Positions 51,678 through 60,647 of a DNA stretch of 64,000 nucleotides are shown in pieces. A program made the translations under genes and the position numbers. The notes beneath the pieces were generated by a model, which was given only the letters and a program-made list of their open reading frames with translations, had not been told where the DNA came from and did not search any database. Source of the DNA: an uncultured Pelagibacteraceae bacterium (lineage in GTDB: Bacteria; Pseudomonadota; Alphaproteobacteria; Pelagibacterales; Pelagibacteraceae); assembly GCA_902579215.1 (NCBI GenBank), contig CACHGH010000001.1, positions 1 to 64,000 on the forward strand, read 5' to 3'. The number at the start of each line of letters is the position of its first letter. The first letter of the stretch is position 1.

Positions 51678-52097
51678 ATGAAGCAAGTTATTTTTGAACT
51701 AGTTTTAAAAACATCTGGACCTGGTTTATATAATTTTACTAATCAAAGTTTAAATTTTGTAAAAAAAAACAATCTAAGTGATGGCATATTAAATATAAAT
51801 ATTTTGCATACTAGCGCATCATTAACTATACAAGAAAATGCTGACCCTGATGTTTTATATGATTTAAAGAATTTTTTTGAAAAATTAGTTCCTATGGATC
51901 CAAAACTTTATAAACACAATACAGAAGGCAAAGATGACATGCCTGCTCATATAAAAGCAGCACTGACAAATAGTCATTTAACTTTAAGTATTAAAAATGC
52001 AAAAATAATTTTAGGAACTTGGCAAGGATTGTATTTATTTGAGCATAGACTAGAAAATCAAATAAGGAAAATTTCTCACCATTTTATTGGAGACTAA
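51678..52097 (+). CDS. YjbQ family protein (UPF0047)
   Basis: GILNINILHTSASLTIQENADPDVLYDL; HIKAALTNSHLTLSI; LGTWQGLYLFEHR. Confidence 0.92.
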   Translation: MKQVIFELVLKTSGPGLYNFTNQSLNFVKKNNLSDGILNINILHTSASLTIQENADPDVLYDLKNFFEKLVPMDPKLYKHNTEGKDDMPAHIKAALTNSHLTLSIKNAKIILGTWQGLYLFEHRLENQIRKISHHFIGD

Positions 52098-52549
52098 ATA
52101 AAGGGATCGTAAGCCCACTGTAATATTGCTTGTCGTTGTCTTTTTCGACAACCTAAATCATTTGGATCACAGTTTTTTTTAATAGCAACAACATGTCTTG
52201 TAAAATTTTTCCATCTTTTTATTTGAATTTCATCAATTTTAGGAATTCGTCTTCCCATCGAAAATCTACAATACCACTGGAACCATCCAAGTGGATCTTC
52301 TCTAAAAATCCATCCCTTTTTATTCCATTCTTCTCTAGAAAGCCCAGATTTAATTTTAAATCTATTTAAATTGACATCAAATTTTTTACTAATTTTTGCT
52401 TTGTTAAACCAAGATTTTGGATATTCTTTTATTTTTAAACCAAAATATGAGCCTCCAAAAACACCTAATTCCAACATTTCTTTTGGTGAGAGCTGTGGTT
52501 TAAAAATTTTATAAAAATCTGGTTTTTTTTTATTATTTTTTAACTTCAT
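52094..52549 (-). CDS. Conserved protein of unknown function
   Basis: Full-length 151-aa ORF, Trp/Arg-rich (DPLGWFQWYCRFSMGRRIPKIDEIQIKRWKNFTRHVVAIKKNCDPNDLGCRKRQRQAILQWAYDP). Stop codon overlaps YjbQ. Confidence 0.7.
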   Translation of the reverse strand: MKLKNNKKKPDFYKIFKPQLSPKEMLELGVFGGSYFGLKIKEYPKSWFNKAKISKKFDVNLNRFKIKSGLSREEWNKKGWIFREDPLGWFQWYCRFSMGRRIPKIDEIQIKRWKNFTRHVVAIKKNCDPNDLGCRKRQRQAILQWAYDPFI

Positions 52550-52553
52550 TTGA

Positions 52554-53693
52554 TTAATTGCTATTTAGTAATTTTTGGTATAATTCCTCATCTGCATCAC
52601 CTTCACAACCAAATAAAAGGACATTAGAATTTTCATCTAAATTTATTTTATTTTTTATAGCATTATCATTACTTAAACTAATTAAACTTATAATTCCTGG
52701 AGTAGAGCACTCTCCACCAATTAATTTTTCATCAGCGAATTGACTGTTAGCAAGAAACTTAATAGTTTTTGATATATAATCATCAGAAACAGTTACACAA
52801 TAATCCACAGAATTTTTTAATATTTCCCATGGAACTAAAGAAACTTCTCCACATGACATACCGCCCATTATACTCTCTTTTTCAATAGTAATTTTTTCTA
52901 TTTTTCCAGCTTTAATACTTTCCAAAACACACGCAGCGCTTTCTGGTTCAACTACAATAATTTTTGGGACATGGTCAAGGTATCTTGCAATTCCAGCTAC
53001 CATAGCTGCAGCCATCCCACCAACGCCAGCTTGCAATATTACGTGTGATATTTTTTTATCAGATATTTGATTTGAAATTTCTTTCATCATTACTGAATAA
53101 CCTGCCATTGTTAATTTTGGAACTAATTTATAGTTAGACCAAGCTACATCTTGAACTATTTGCCAATTATTTTTTTCAGATTGTTTAACGCACTCATTTA
53201 AAGAATTATCATAATTTCCTTTTACTCTAATTACATCTGCACCAAAGCTTCTCATGACTTTAGCTCTGGACTCGCTTACATATTCACTAATAAAAATTTT
53301 GCATTTTAATCCTAATTTTTGAGAACCCCAAGCAACTGATCTTCCATGATTTCCAGCTGTGGCGGTTGATATAGTTATATTTTTATTTCCTTTACTAACT
53401 TTTTCAACTGCATAGGCCCCACCTAGAGCTTTAAATGATTTTAAATCAAATCTTTTTGATTCATCTTTATAATAAATTTTATTAAGATTTAATTTTATTG
53501 ATAGCTTGTTTAAAGATCTTAATGGAGTGGGGGAATAATTATCCCAACCTGATATAACATTATATGCTTCATCTATATCATCTTTAGATAGAATTTTTAA
53601 AATGTCATTTTTATTAAATTTATAACTTTTGTTTTCAAAAAAATTTGAATATTTCCAATTTAACACTTCAGAGTCAAAAGACATTATTAACAA
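52554..53693 (-). CDS. Diaminopropionate ammonia-lyase-like PLP enzyme (start could be ATG at 53684)
   Basis: YSPTPLRSLNKLSIKLNLNKIYYKDESKRFDLKSFKALGGAYAV, TATAGNHGRSVAWGSQKLG, QAGVGGMAAAMVAGIARYL. Confidence 0.85.
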   Translation of the reverse strand: MLIMSFDSEVLNWKYSNFFENKSYKFNKNDILKILSKDDIDEAYNVISGWDNYSPTPLRSLNKLSIKLNLNKIYYKDESKRFDLKSFKALGGAYAVEKVSKGNKNITISTATAGNHGRSVAWGSQKLGLKCKIFISEYVSESRAKVMRSFGADVIRVKGNYDNSLNECVKQSEKNNWQIVQDVAWSNYKLVPKLTMAGYSVMMKEISNQISDKKISHVILQAGVGGMAAAMVAGIARYLDHVPKIIVVEPESAACVLESIKAGKIEKITIEKESIMGGMSCGEVSLVPWEILKNSVDYCVTVSDDYISKTIKFLANSQFADEKLIGGECSTPGIISLISLSNDNAIKNKINLDENSNVLLFGCEGDADEELYQKLLNSN

Positions 53694-55012
53694 TCTAATG
53701 TGTTATTTTTTTCCCAATCAGTAACCGGAGAATTTTTGTCAAAAGATTCTTCTTTAAAAAAATCATTTATTTCTAGATTTTTTAATTTTACATAGCTTTT
53801 AATTACCTGTTCACCAAAAGCTTCAGTAATTTCTTTGCTGTCTTCCAATTCTTTAATAGCTTCGTCAATTTCATTTGGAAGTTTAGCTAAATTTGGATAA
53901 TTTTTATAATCTTCGTACATATTACATGTTAATGGTTCACCAGGATCAAGTTTATTATTTAAACCATTTAATCCTGCAGCTATAATTCCTGCCTGAAGCA
54001 AGTAAGGGTTTACTGAACCGTCCATTAATCTTAATTCAAATCTACCAGGATCTGGAATTCTGATCATATGAGTTCTGTTGTTCCCAGAGTAAGATATGCT
54101 ACTTGGTGACCATGATGCACCTGATTTTGTAGGTGGTGCATTTATTCTTCTGTAACTATTTATTGTTGGATTAAAAAAAGCAGATAGAGGTCTCGCAAGT
54201 TTCATTATTCCACCTAAAAAGTTATATGCAACTTTTGAAAGTCCGTAACGATCACCATTATCTAAAAACTTATTATTCTTTTCTGTCCATACTGATATAT
54301 GTGCATGACATCCATTTCCTGTTAAATTTTGAAATGGTTTTGGCATAAAAGTTGCTCTTAACCCGTGTTTTTCAGCAAGCGATTTAACCATATACTTAAA
54401 GAAAACATGTCTGTCAGCTGTTACTAAGCAGTCTGCATAATCCCAATTCATTTCAAACTGTCCATTTGCATCCTCATGATCGTTTTGATATGGACCCCAT
54501 CCCATTTCAATCATACTGTCACATATTTCTTTGATTAAATCGTATCTTCTCATTAAGGCAGATTGATCGTAACAAGGTTTAGATTGTATATCTCTTGGAT
54601 CTGCAATGTTTGAACCGTCTTGAGAAATTAAAAAATATTCACATTCTACTCCAGACTTCATTGTAAGGTTTTTTTTTGACAGCATGCTTATTTGTTTTTT
54701 GAGCATTACTCTTGGTGAAGCATCAACTGGTTTACCACCCATCCACAGATCTGAGGCAAGCCAACCAATTTCTTTATTCCATGGCAATTGAATAAGACTA
54801 TCTGGGTCTGGAATTGCAAACATGTCCGTATCTGCTGGAGTCATATCTAGCCAAGTAGCAAAACCTGCAAAACCTGCACCGTTTTTTTGCATATCAGCTA
54901 TTGCTTGAGCAGGAACTAATTTTGATCTTAGTACTCCAAACAAATCTACAAAACTAATTAGAAAATATTTAATTTTCTTTTGTTTAGCTATTTTGGATAA
55001 ATTTTTTGACAT
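53687..55012 (-). CDS. glnT: Type III GS-like ligase, GlnT / gamma-glutamylmethylamide synthetase (GmaS)-like
   Basis: KIKYFLISFVDLFGVLRSKLVPAQAIADMQKNGAGFAGFATWLDMTPADTDMFAIPD; NDHEDANGQFEMNW; TGNGCHAHIS; NRTHMIRIPDPGRFELRLMDGSVNPYL. Confidence 0.85.
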   Translation of the reverse strand: MSKNLSKIAKQKKIKYFLISFVDLFGVLRSKLVPAQAIADMQKNGAGFAGFATWLDMTPADTDMFAIPDPDSLIQLPWNKEIGWLASDLWMGGKPVDASPRVMLKKQISMLSKKNLTMKSGVECEYFLISQDGSNIADPRDIQSKPCYDQSALMRRYDLIKEICDSMIEMGWGPYQNDHEDANGQFEMNWDYADCLVTADRHVFFKYMVKSLAEKHGLRATFMPKPFQNLTGNGCHAHISVWTEKNNKFLDNGDRYGLSKVAYNFLGGIMKLARPLSAFFNPTINSYRRINAPPTKSGASWSPSSISYSGNNRTHMIRIPDPGRFELRLMDGSVNPYLLQAGIIAAGLNGLNNKLDPGEPLTCNMYEDYKNYPNLAKLPNEIDEAIKELEDSKEITEAFGEQVIKSYVKLKNLEINDFFKEESFDKNSPVTDWEKNNTLDC

Positions 55013-55030
55013 ATGTTAATTTAGCATAGT

Positions 55031-55192
55031 TTAATTTAAAATAGAAAAAATAGTATCTTTATAATAAAGCAAGTTTATTACAATTATAATTATAATTGCA
55101 AGTATAACACCGTACTTTGCTTTAGGCCAAGCTAACCTAGCCATTTTATGAGGTACTTTATTTTGATTTTCTTCAGAATTCTTATCAGACAT
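55031..55192 (-). CDS. Small predicted membrane protein, 53 aa (MSDKNSEENQNKVPHKMARLAWPKAKYGVILAIIIIIVINLLYYKDTIFSILN)
   Basis: Intact ATG-to-TAA ORF, hydrophilic N-terminus and one TM helix; below the track length cutoff; fills the glnT/73-aa ORF gap. Confidence 0.6.
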   Translation of the reverse strand: MSDKNSEENQNKVPHKMARLAWPKAKYGVILAIIIIIVINLLYYKDTIFSILN

Positions 55193-55209
55193 TTTTGATT
55201 AATTATCAT

Positions 55210-55236
55210 AAGAGGCGCAAATTAATTGCGCCTCTT
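55210..55236 (-). terminator. Hairpin downstream of the amtB/73-aa ORF transcript
   Basis: AAGAGGCGCAAattaaTTGCGCCTCTT perfect 11-bp stem; weak T tract. Confidence 0.65.
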
Positions 55237-55249
55237 AAATAAAATTTAA

Positions 55250-55471
55250 TTACCACTCGGTAATATTGCTTTTGTGATCATTGGCACCATGTCTTTTTCT
55301 AGCTAATTCATCTAAATGTTTAGATTCAGCATTAGCAGTTATAACATGCCATCCAACCCAAATAACTAGCAAAACAATTACTAGTATACCTTCTGATCCA
55401 ACTCCGGGATAAACTGCACCTTGAACTTCTTCGGCGCTTAAATGATCTATCCAGTTTGTTACTGTTGCCAT
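55250..55471 (-). CDS. Small single-TM membrane protein, 73 aa, immediately downstream of amtB
   Basis: Strong ribosome-binding site (AAAGGAGATAAATTATG), one TM helix (GILVIVLLVIWVGWHVI), 12-bp gap to amtB. Confidence 0.72.
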   Translation of the reverse strand: MATVTNWIDHLSAEEVQGAVYPGVGSEGILVIVLLVIWVGWHVITANAESKHLDELARKRHGANDHKSNITEW

Positions 55472-55483
55472 AATTTATCTCCT

Positions 55484-56884
55484 TTACCTTGTTGATGATG
55501 AAACTGCTTTTTCATCTTGTCTTGCAGCTTCCATCATGTTGTAGTCTAGACCAGCTATTTCTGCATCACGAGGTATTCTTAATTTACCCATTCCGTGAAG
55601 AACTTTAGCTATAATATAGCCAGGTATTAACCCTAGAACAAAGAACATTATAATTGCACCTATGAACATTCCTAATGGATTAATTGCTGCATAAGTTGCT
55701 CCATCCCACATAGCTCCAACACTGTATCCAGATGAAGGATAACCGTTGAGAACGAAACCGCAAATTACAAGTCCTGCGAATCCAGCATAACCATGAACGG
55801 CTACAGCACCAACCGCATCATCAATTTTGAATCTTCGCTCAACCCAATAATGCATTTTGTATGCTATCACAACACCAATCATTCCGATTACCAATGATTG
55901 AATTGGATGATACAAGTCGTTACCTGCAGACGCACATATTATACCTGCTAGTCCACTTGAGTATGTCCAGAAAGGATCTTTGTTTGAGATCACATATCCA
56001 GCCAACAATCCACCTGATAATGACATCAGGAAGTTCATTGTAATACCGCTAAGTGTAGTAGGGGTTACGTATATGTTTGTTGCTGTCCAGTATGTTACAC
56101 CTTCCATACCATATTCAGGTCCAAGATCGTATATTGGTATATTACACGCAGCGTAGAATCCCCAAAAACCAGTATAAATTAAAAATAATCCAATTGTTAC
56201 CAGCCAAGGATTTCTTGGTCCTATATTTCTTGGTTCACCACTTGATGAAAATTTACCTATTCTTGGTCCTAAAACCATAAGAATACCTAATGCAAATCCA
56301 CCTGCAACGGCATGAATTACACCCGATGCATAAGCATCATGATATCCTAATATTTTTAACATCCATCCATCAAAATGCCATCCCCAAGCAGCGTCAATTG
56401 ACCAGAACACAGATCCTATTGCAATTGCTAAAATTCCAAATGCAAAAGTTGTAATTCTTTCAATAACCGCTCCTGAGACGATTGATGCAGCAGTCCAAGA
56501 GAATAATAAAAACGCAGCCCAGAATACTCCACTTATATGATCACCTAAATTAATTGCCATTAGGTCACTAGATGGAACGTACCATTTTGCACTAAACGCG
56601 CTTTCATCAGTAATTAGAGCAGCACTTTCATTCATAATCGAAGGTGCTATTCCTGGTCCTGTTGGAAATGCCCAGTAAATCCACCAACCAAATAAAAACC
56701 ACGTAACTGTTACCAAAGGTATCAGCATAGTGTTTTTCATTAAGGTATGTTGGTGATGTTTGTACCTAGATGCGCCAACTTCATACATACAGAAACCTAC
56801 GTGAATTAAAAACATAAGTACCACTGTTACCCAGTAGTAAAATTCTGTAAATATGGTAGTCAGAGCAGCTAATTGGTCAGTCAT
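55484..56884 (-). CDS. amtB: Ammonium transporter (Amt/MEP family)
   Basis: GVIHAVAGGFALGILMVLGPRIGKF, NPWLVTIGLFLIYTGFWGFYAACN, VGAVAVHGYAGFAGLVICGF; RBS GGGAGGAAGACATG. Confidence 0.93.
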   Translation of the reverse strand: MTDQLAALTTIFTEFYYWVTVVLMFLIHVGFCMYEVGASRYKHHQHTLMKNTMLIPLVTVTWFLFGWWIYWAFPTGPGIAPSIMNESAALITDESAFSAKWYVPSSDLMAINLGDHISGVFWAAFLLFSWTAASIVSGAVIERITTFAFGILAIAIGSVFWSIDAAWGWHFDGWMLKILGYHDAYASGVIHAVAGGFALGILMVLGPRIGKFSSSGEPRNIGPRNPWLVTIGLFLIYTGFWGFYAACNIPIYDLGPEYGMEGVTYWTATNIYVTPTTLSGITMNFLMSLSGGLLAGYVISNKDPFWTYSSGLAGIICASAGNDLYHPIQSLVIGMIGVVIAYKMHYWVERRFKIDDAVGAVAVHGYAGFAGLVICGFVLNGYPSSGYSVGAMWDGATYAAINPLGMFIGAIIMFFVLGLIPGYIIAKVLHGMGKLRIPRDAEIAGLDYNMMEAARQDEKAVSSSTR

Positions 56885-56953
56885 GTCTTCCTCCCTTAAT
56901 TAGTTTACAGAAACTCTATGAAATTTTCGTAGGTGTGACAAATGATTATAATC

Positions 56954-56981
56954 AAAAAAACCTATGCTAAACGCAAGGTTC
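56954..56981 (-). terminator. Probable intrinsic terminator after the 136-aa ORF, before amtB
   Basis: Minus strand: AACCTTGCgtttaGCATAGGTT followed by T7; imperfect stem. Confidence 0.5.
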
Positions 56982-57020
56982 TGTAAATATTATCAACTGT
57001 GGATTGTGTTATCTTTAAAA

Positions 57021-57431
57021 TTAAAATTTTAAATATGCTTTTTTCAAATCAACTAAAGGATGATTTGGAGACATTTGAAACTTAACAAGTAATTCTCTTG
57101 CAATCATATCTCTATCTTGTTGGTTATCGGGTAATTTAATTTTTTTGGGAATTGTTACCCAACCATTTGCGTTTCTATCAAATACTGCTGGTCTATCTTC
57201 TTCGTAACCCATATGAACATCTTCTAACCAATTAAGATCATCCCAACCCATGTGTTCAATATATTTTTTTAGAAATGGAGTAAGTTTTTTATAGTCTGGC
57301 AATAAGTTAACGTCATATCTATATCCAATAGTTTGACCAATCATTTTTTCTCTTGCTGTTTCTTTCTTCTTGCCTAATTGGCCTTTTACTATTTTAACTT
57401 TTTTATTTTTATTTTTATTTTTTTTTGTCAT
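57021..57431 (-). CDS. Uncharacterized protein, 136 aa, associated with the GlxBCD block
   Basis: Lys-rich N-terminus; full-length ORF directly downstream of glxD: YRYDVNLLPDYKKLTPFLKKYIEHMGWDDLNWLEDVHMGYEEDRPAVFDRNANGWVTIPKKI. Confidence 0.65.
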   Translation of the reverse strand: MTKKNKNKNKKVKIVKGQLGKKKETAREKMIGQTIGYRYDVNLLPDYKKLTPFLKKYIEHMGWDDLNWLEDVHMGYEEDRPAVFDRNANGWVTIPKKIKLPDNQQDRDMIARELLVKFQMSPNHPLVDLKKAYLKF

Positions 57432-57437
57432 ATTTAT

Positions 57438-58835
57438 TTAAATTTTATGAAAATCGTCTACTCCTACTGTGTGATTTGTACCTGATAATGGAACTTTTGC
57501 TAAAGCCGACGCTTCCATTGTCAATGCAGCCATATCTTCTGGTTCTAAAGAATGTATGTTTGTTTTTCCACATGCTCTTGCCAACAATTGAGCTTCTAAG
57601 GTCATTGTATGTAAATAATTGTAAACTCTTAATGCTGCATCATCAGGGTTTAATCTTTTCCTTAATTTTGGATCTTGAGTAGCAACACCTACAGGACATC
57701 TTCCAGTGTGACAATGGTAGCAATGGCCAGCTGGAACGCCCATTTCTTTTTCAAAATTAGACTCAGGAATTTCTTTATTACAGTTAAGCGCTATCATGGC
57801 ACCTGTTCCAATTGCAATTGCATCAGCACCTAAAGCTAAAGCTTTTGCCATATCTGCACCATCTCTGACTCCACCTGCGTAAATTAAAGTAACTTTTCCA
57901 GTTTTACCAACATCATCAAGAGCTCTTCTAGCTTCCCTGATAGCTGCAATTCCAGGTATACCAGTATTAGCTGCAGCAATGTGTGGTCCTGCTCCTGTCG
58001 ATCCTTCCATTCCATCTAAATAAATTGAATCTGGATCACACTTAGCAGCCATACGAACATCATCATAAACTTTTGCTGCACCAAGTTTTAATTGTATTGG
58101 TACTCTGTTTTTTGTTAACTCTCTAAGCTCTTGAACTTTTAAAGCTAAATCATCTGGTCCTAACCAGTCAGGGTGTCTAGCAGGTGATCTTTGATCAATT
58201 CCTGCAGGTAAAGATCTCATTTCAGCAACTTGATCTGTAACTTTTTGACCCATAAGGTGACCACCCATACCTACTTTTTGTCCTTGTCCAATAAAAACTT
58301 CTATTCCATCTGCAAGTTGTGCATGATGAGGGTTAAATCCATATCTTGATTGAATACATTGATAATACCATTTTTCTGAATACCTTCTTTCATCAGGTAT
58401 CATTCCACCTTCGCCAGAACATGTTGCTGATCCTGCCATTGTAGCACCTCTTGCTAAGGCAGTCTTTGCTTCATAAGAAAGAGCTCCAAAACTCATACCT
58501 GTTATATAAACAGGGATGTCAAGTTCGATTGGATTTTCACATCTTGGTCCTATTACTGTTTTTGTTTCACATTTTTCTCTATAACCTTCAATTACAAATC
58601 TTGTCAAAGTTCCTGGTAAGAAAACTAAATCATCAAATGTTGGAATTTTTTTCATCAATGCCATTCCACGCATTCTGTATCTTCCTAATTGTGCTTTTAT
58701 ATGAATATCGTCTATTACCTCAGGCGTAAAAATAGCGTTGTAACCTAATAAGCTTTTATTTCTTTTTGCAAATTCACTTTTTCCATTTGCATGACCATTA
58801 GCTTTTCCATTTCCGTTTTTCTTTTTTTTTGCCAT
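57438..58835 (-). CDS. glxD: FMN-binding glutamate synthase-like protein (GlxD / N-methylglutamate synthase subunit C-like); track ORF starts at 58883
   Basis: YITGMSFGALSYEAKTALARGATMAGSATCSGEGGMIPDERR; SIYLDGMEGSTGAGP; Fe-S CYHCHTGRCPVGVATQDP. Confidence 0.88.
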   Translation of the reverse strand: MAKKKKNGNGKANGHANGKSEFAKRNKSLLGYNAIFTPEVIDDIHIKAQLGRYRMRGMALMKKIPTFDDLVFLPGTLTRFVIEGYREKCETKTVIGPRCENPIELDIPVYITGMSFGALSYEAKTALARGATMAGSATCSGEGGMIPDERRYSEKWYYQCIQSRYGFNPHHAQLADGIEVFIGQGQKVGMGGHLMGQKVTDQVAEMRSLPAGIDQRSPARHPDWLGPDDLALKVQELRELTKNRVPIQLKLGAAKVYDDVRMAAKCDPDSIYLDGMEGSTGAGPHIAAANTGIPGIAAIREARRALDDVGKTGKVTLIYAGGVRDGADMAKALALGADAIAIGTGAMIALNCNKEIPESNFEKEMGVPAGHCYHCHTGRCPVGVATQDPKLRKRLNPDDAALRVYNYLHTMTLEAQLLARACGKTNIHSLEPEDMAALTMEASALAKVPLSGTNHTVGVDDFHKI

Positions 58836-59689
58836 TATATAGCTCCTTTTTTCTCTGTAGGTTCTAGCGCATCGTAGTTCCAAAGTTTTTTACCAGCAAC
58901 AACCTTAGTCATTTTTGATACATCTACATCATTTCCAATTTCCGCAACCTTAAGCTTTCTTTTTAACCAATCTATATCATTTTTTGTCATGGGAGATTCT
59001 ACCGCATCGCTGCCAAAAGAGCCAATTTTACCACCTACATATATAGTTCCATCATACATAGAGTCTCCAAGATTAATTCCTACGTCACCTAAAATTACAA
59101 TTCTTCCTCTTTGCATCATAAAACCTGTAAATGCTCCAGCGTCTCCTCCAACAATTATAGAACCACCTTTTTGGTCAATTCCAGTTCTTGCACCTACACT
59201 TCCTTTACAAATTAAATCGCCACCTCTTATAGCAGCACCAAAACACGAGCCAGCATTTTTTTCAATAACAACTTTTCCTGCCATCATATTTTCTGCACAT
59301 GACCATCCAACACGTCCATTAACTCTAACTATCGGACCATCTATTGAACCAACACCAAAATAACCTAAACTTCCTTCAAATATTAAATTTAATTTATTTA
59401 ATATTCCTACACCCAAACTATGTTTTCCTTGAGGATTTTTTATCACAATTGTTCCGTAGCCTTCACTCATTAATTTGTCTATTTTTTCGTTTGCTTCTTT
59501 ACAATCCATATCTTTAACATCAAGCTCTGTTCTTTTATTAAAATCTACATCATGCGTACCCCAATAAAAAAAGTTTTCAGCTTCATCTGGGTTAAAAAAT
59601 TTTTGTTGGGTTTTTCCAGTTAAAACTTCAGTGTGTAAACCCATTGATTGGGCTTTAGTTTTTTTTTGATTAGTTTTTAAATTTGCCAT
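58835..59689 (-). CDS. glxC: Glutamate synthase alpha-C-like (GXGXG) protein, GlxC / N-methylglutamate synthase subunit B-like
   Basis: Beta-helix repeats VRVNGRVGWSCAENMMAGKVVIEKNAGSCFGAAIRGGDLICKGSVGARTGIDQKGGSIIVGGDAGAFTGFMMQRGRIVILGDVG. Confidence 0.88.
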   Translation of the reverse strand: MANLKTNQKKTKAQSMGLHTEVLTGKTQQKFFNPDEAENFFYWGTHDVDFNKRTELDVKDMDCKEANEKIDKLMSEGYGTIVIKNPQGKHSLGVGILNKLNLIFEGSLGYFGVGSIDGPIVRVNGRVGWSCAENMMAGKVVIEKNAGSCFGAAIRGGDLICKGSVGARTGIDQKGGSIIVGGDAGAFTGFMMQRGRIVILGDVGINLGDSMYDGTIYVGGKIGSFGSDAVESPMTKNDIDWLKRKLKVAEIGNDVDVSKMTKVVAGKKLWNYDALEPTEKKGAI

Positions 59690-60618
59690 ACTTTTACTTC
59701 TCCATCAAAAGGATCATAAGTATCAATCTCTTGTGGAAGGATAGATCTAATTGCTATCTCTTCAGATCCCATCGCTACTAAATCATCTGACTCATATAAC
59801 ACAAGTGGTTTTGCTGCCATTGTATCTTTTGCCATACCCAATGAGTCTTTTGTTGCCACAAAATAAGTGAATACACCATCAAGTCCTGTAAGCGACTCTT
59901 TCATTCCCTCTTCTAGGGTTGCACCATTTCTCATTTTTTCAGCTAGAAACACTGCAATTAATTCAGAGTCACACTCAGACATAAACCTCATGCCTTTATT
60001 TTCAAGCACTCTTCTATTATTCCAATAATTCGTTAATTGACCATTATGTACTACAGAAACATCAGCAAAAGGATAGCCCCAAAAAGGGTGAGCAGATTTA
60101 ATATCTACACCTGACTCAGTAGCCATTCTAGCATGTCCAATACCATGTGTTCCTTTTAATTTTCCTAATCCATATCTTTCTGATACAGCAGTGGCGTCTC
60201 CAAGGTCTTTTATAAGTTCAAGGGATTTTCCAATTGAAAGTATTTCCACACTTTCAATAGCCTCTATTGCTTTAGAAAATTCCATTAAATCTTGGGTGTA
60301 TTTAATTTCATATCTAAAAGAATATGGAGTTAATTTTTCTTCTTTAACAATTGTAGCACCCAATTCTGATAATTTTTTATCTACAAGTTTTTTTCTTTCA
60401 TTATAAACGCTTTCATCTTCGTTTACTGAAGTACTTCCCTCACCAACATTTTCACCAACTTTAAATCGCAGTATAAAATTTTGTCCATCGTTATCAGCAT
60501 ATAGAGCATATCCTGTAGAGTCAGGACCCCTATGCTTTAATGCTTGAAGCATACTTTGTAGTTCTTCCCCTACGTTTGATGATTTACCTCTATGTATTAG
60601 TCCAGCGATTCCGCACAT
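59677..60618 (-). CDS. glxB: Class II glutamine amidotransferase, GlxB / N-methylglutamate synthase subunit A-like
   Basis: MCGIAGLIHRG (catalytic Cys), LKHRGPDSTGYAL, GIGHARMATESGVDIKSAHPFWGYPFADVSVVHNGQLTNY. Confidence 0.9.
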   Translation of the reverse strand: MCGIAGLIHRGKSSNVGEELQSMLQALKHRGPDSTGYALYADNDGQNFILRFKVGENVGEGSTSVNEDESVYNERKKLVDKKLSELGATIVKEEKLTPYSFRYEIKYTQDLMEFSKAIEAIESVEILSIGKSLELIKDLGDATAVSERYGLGKLKGTHGIGHARMATESGVDIKSAHPFWGYPFADVSVVHNGQLTNYWNNRRVLENKGMRFMSECDSELIAVFLAEKMRNGATLEEGMKESLTGLDGVFTYFVATKDSLGMAKDTMAAKPLVLYESDDLVAMGSEEIAIRSILPQEIDTYDPFDGEVKVWQI

Positions 60619-60647
60619 AAAATTACCCCCTATATACTATAAATATC

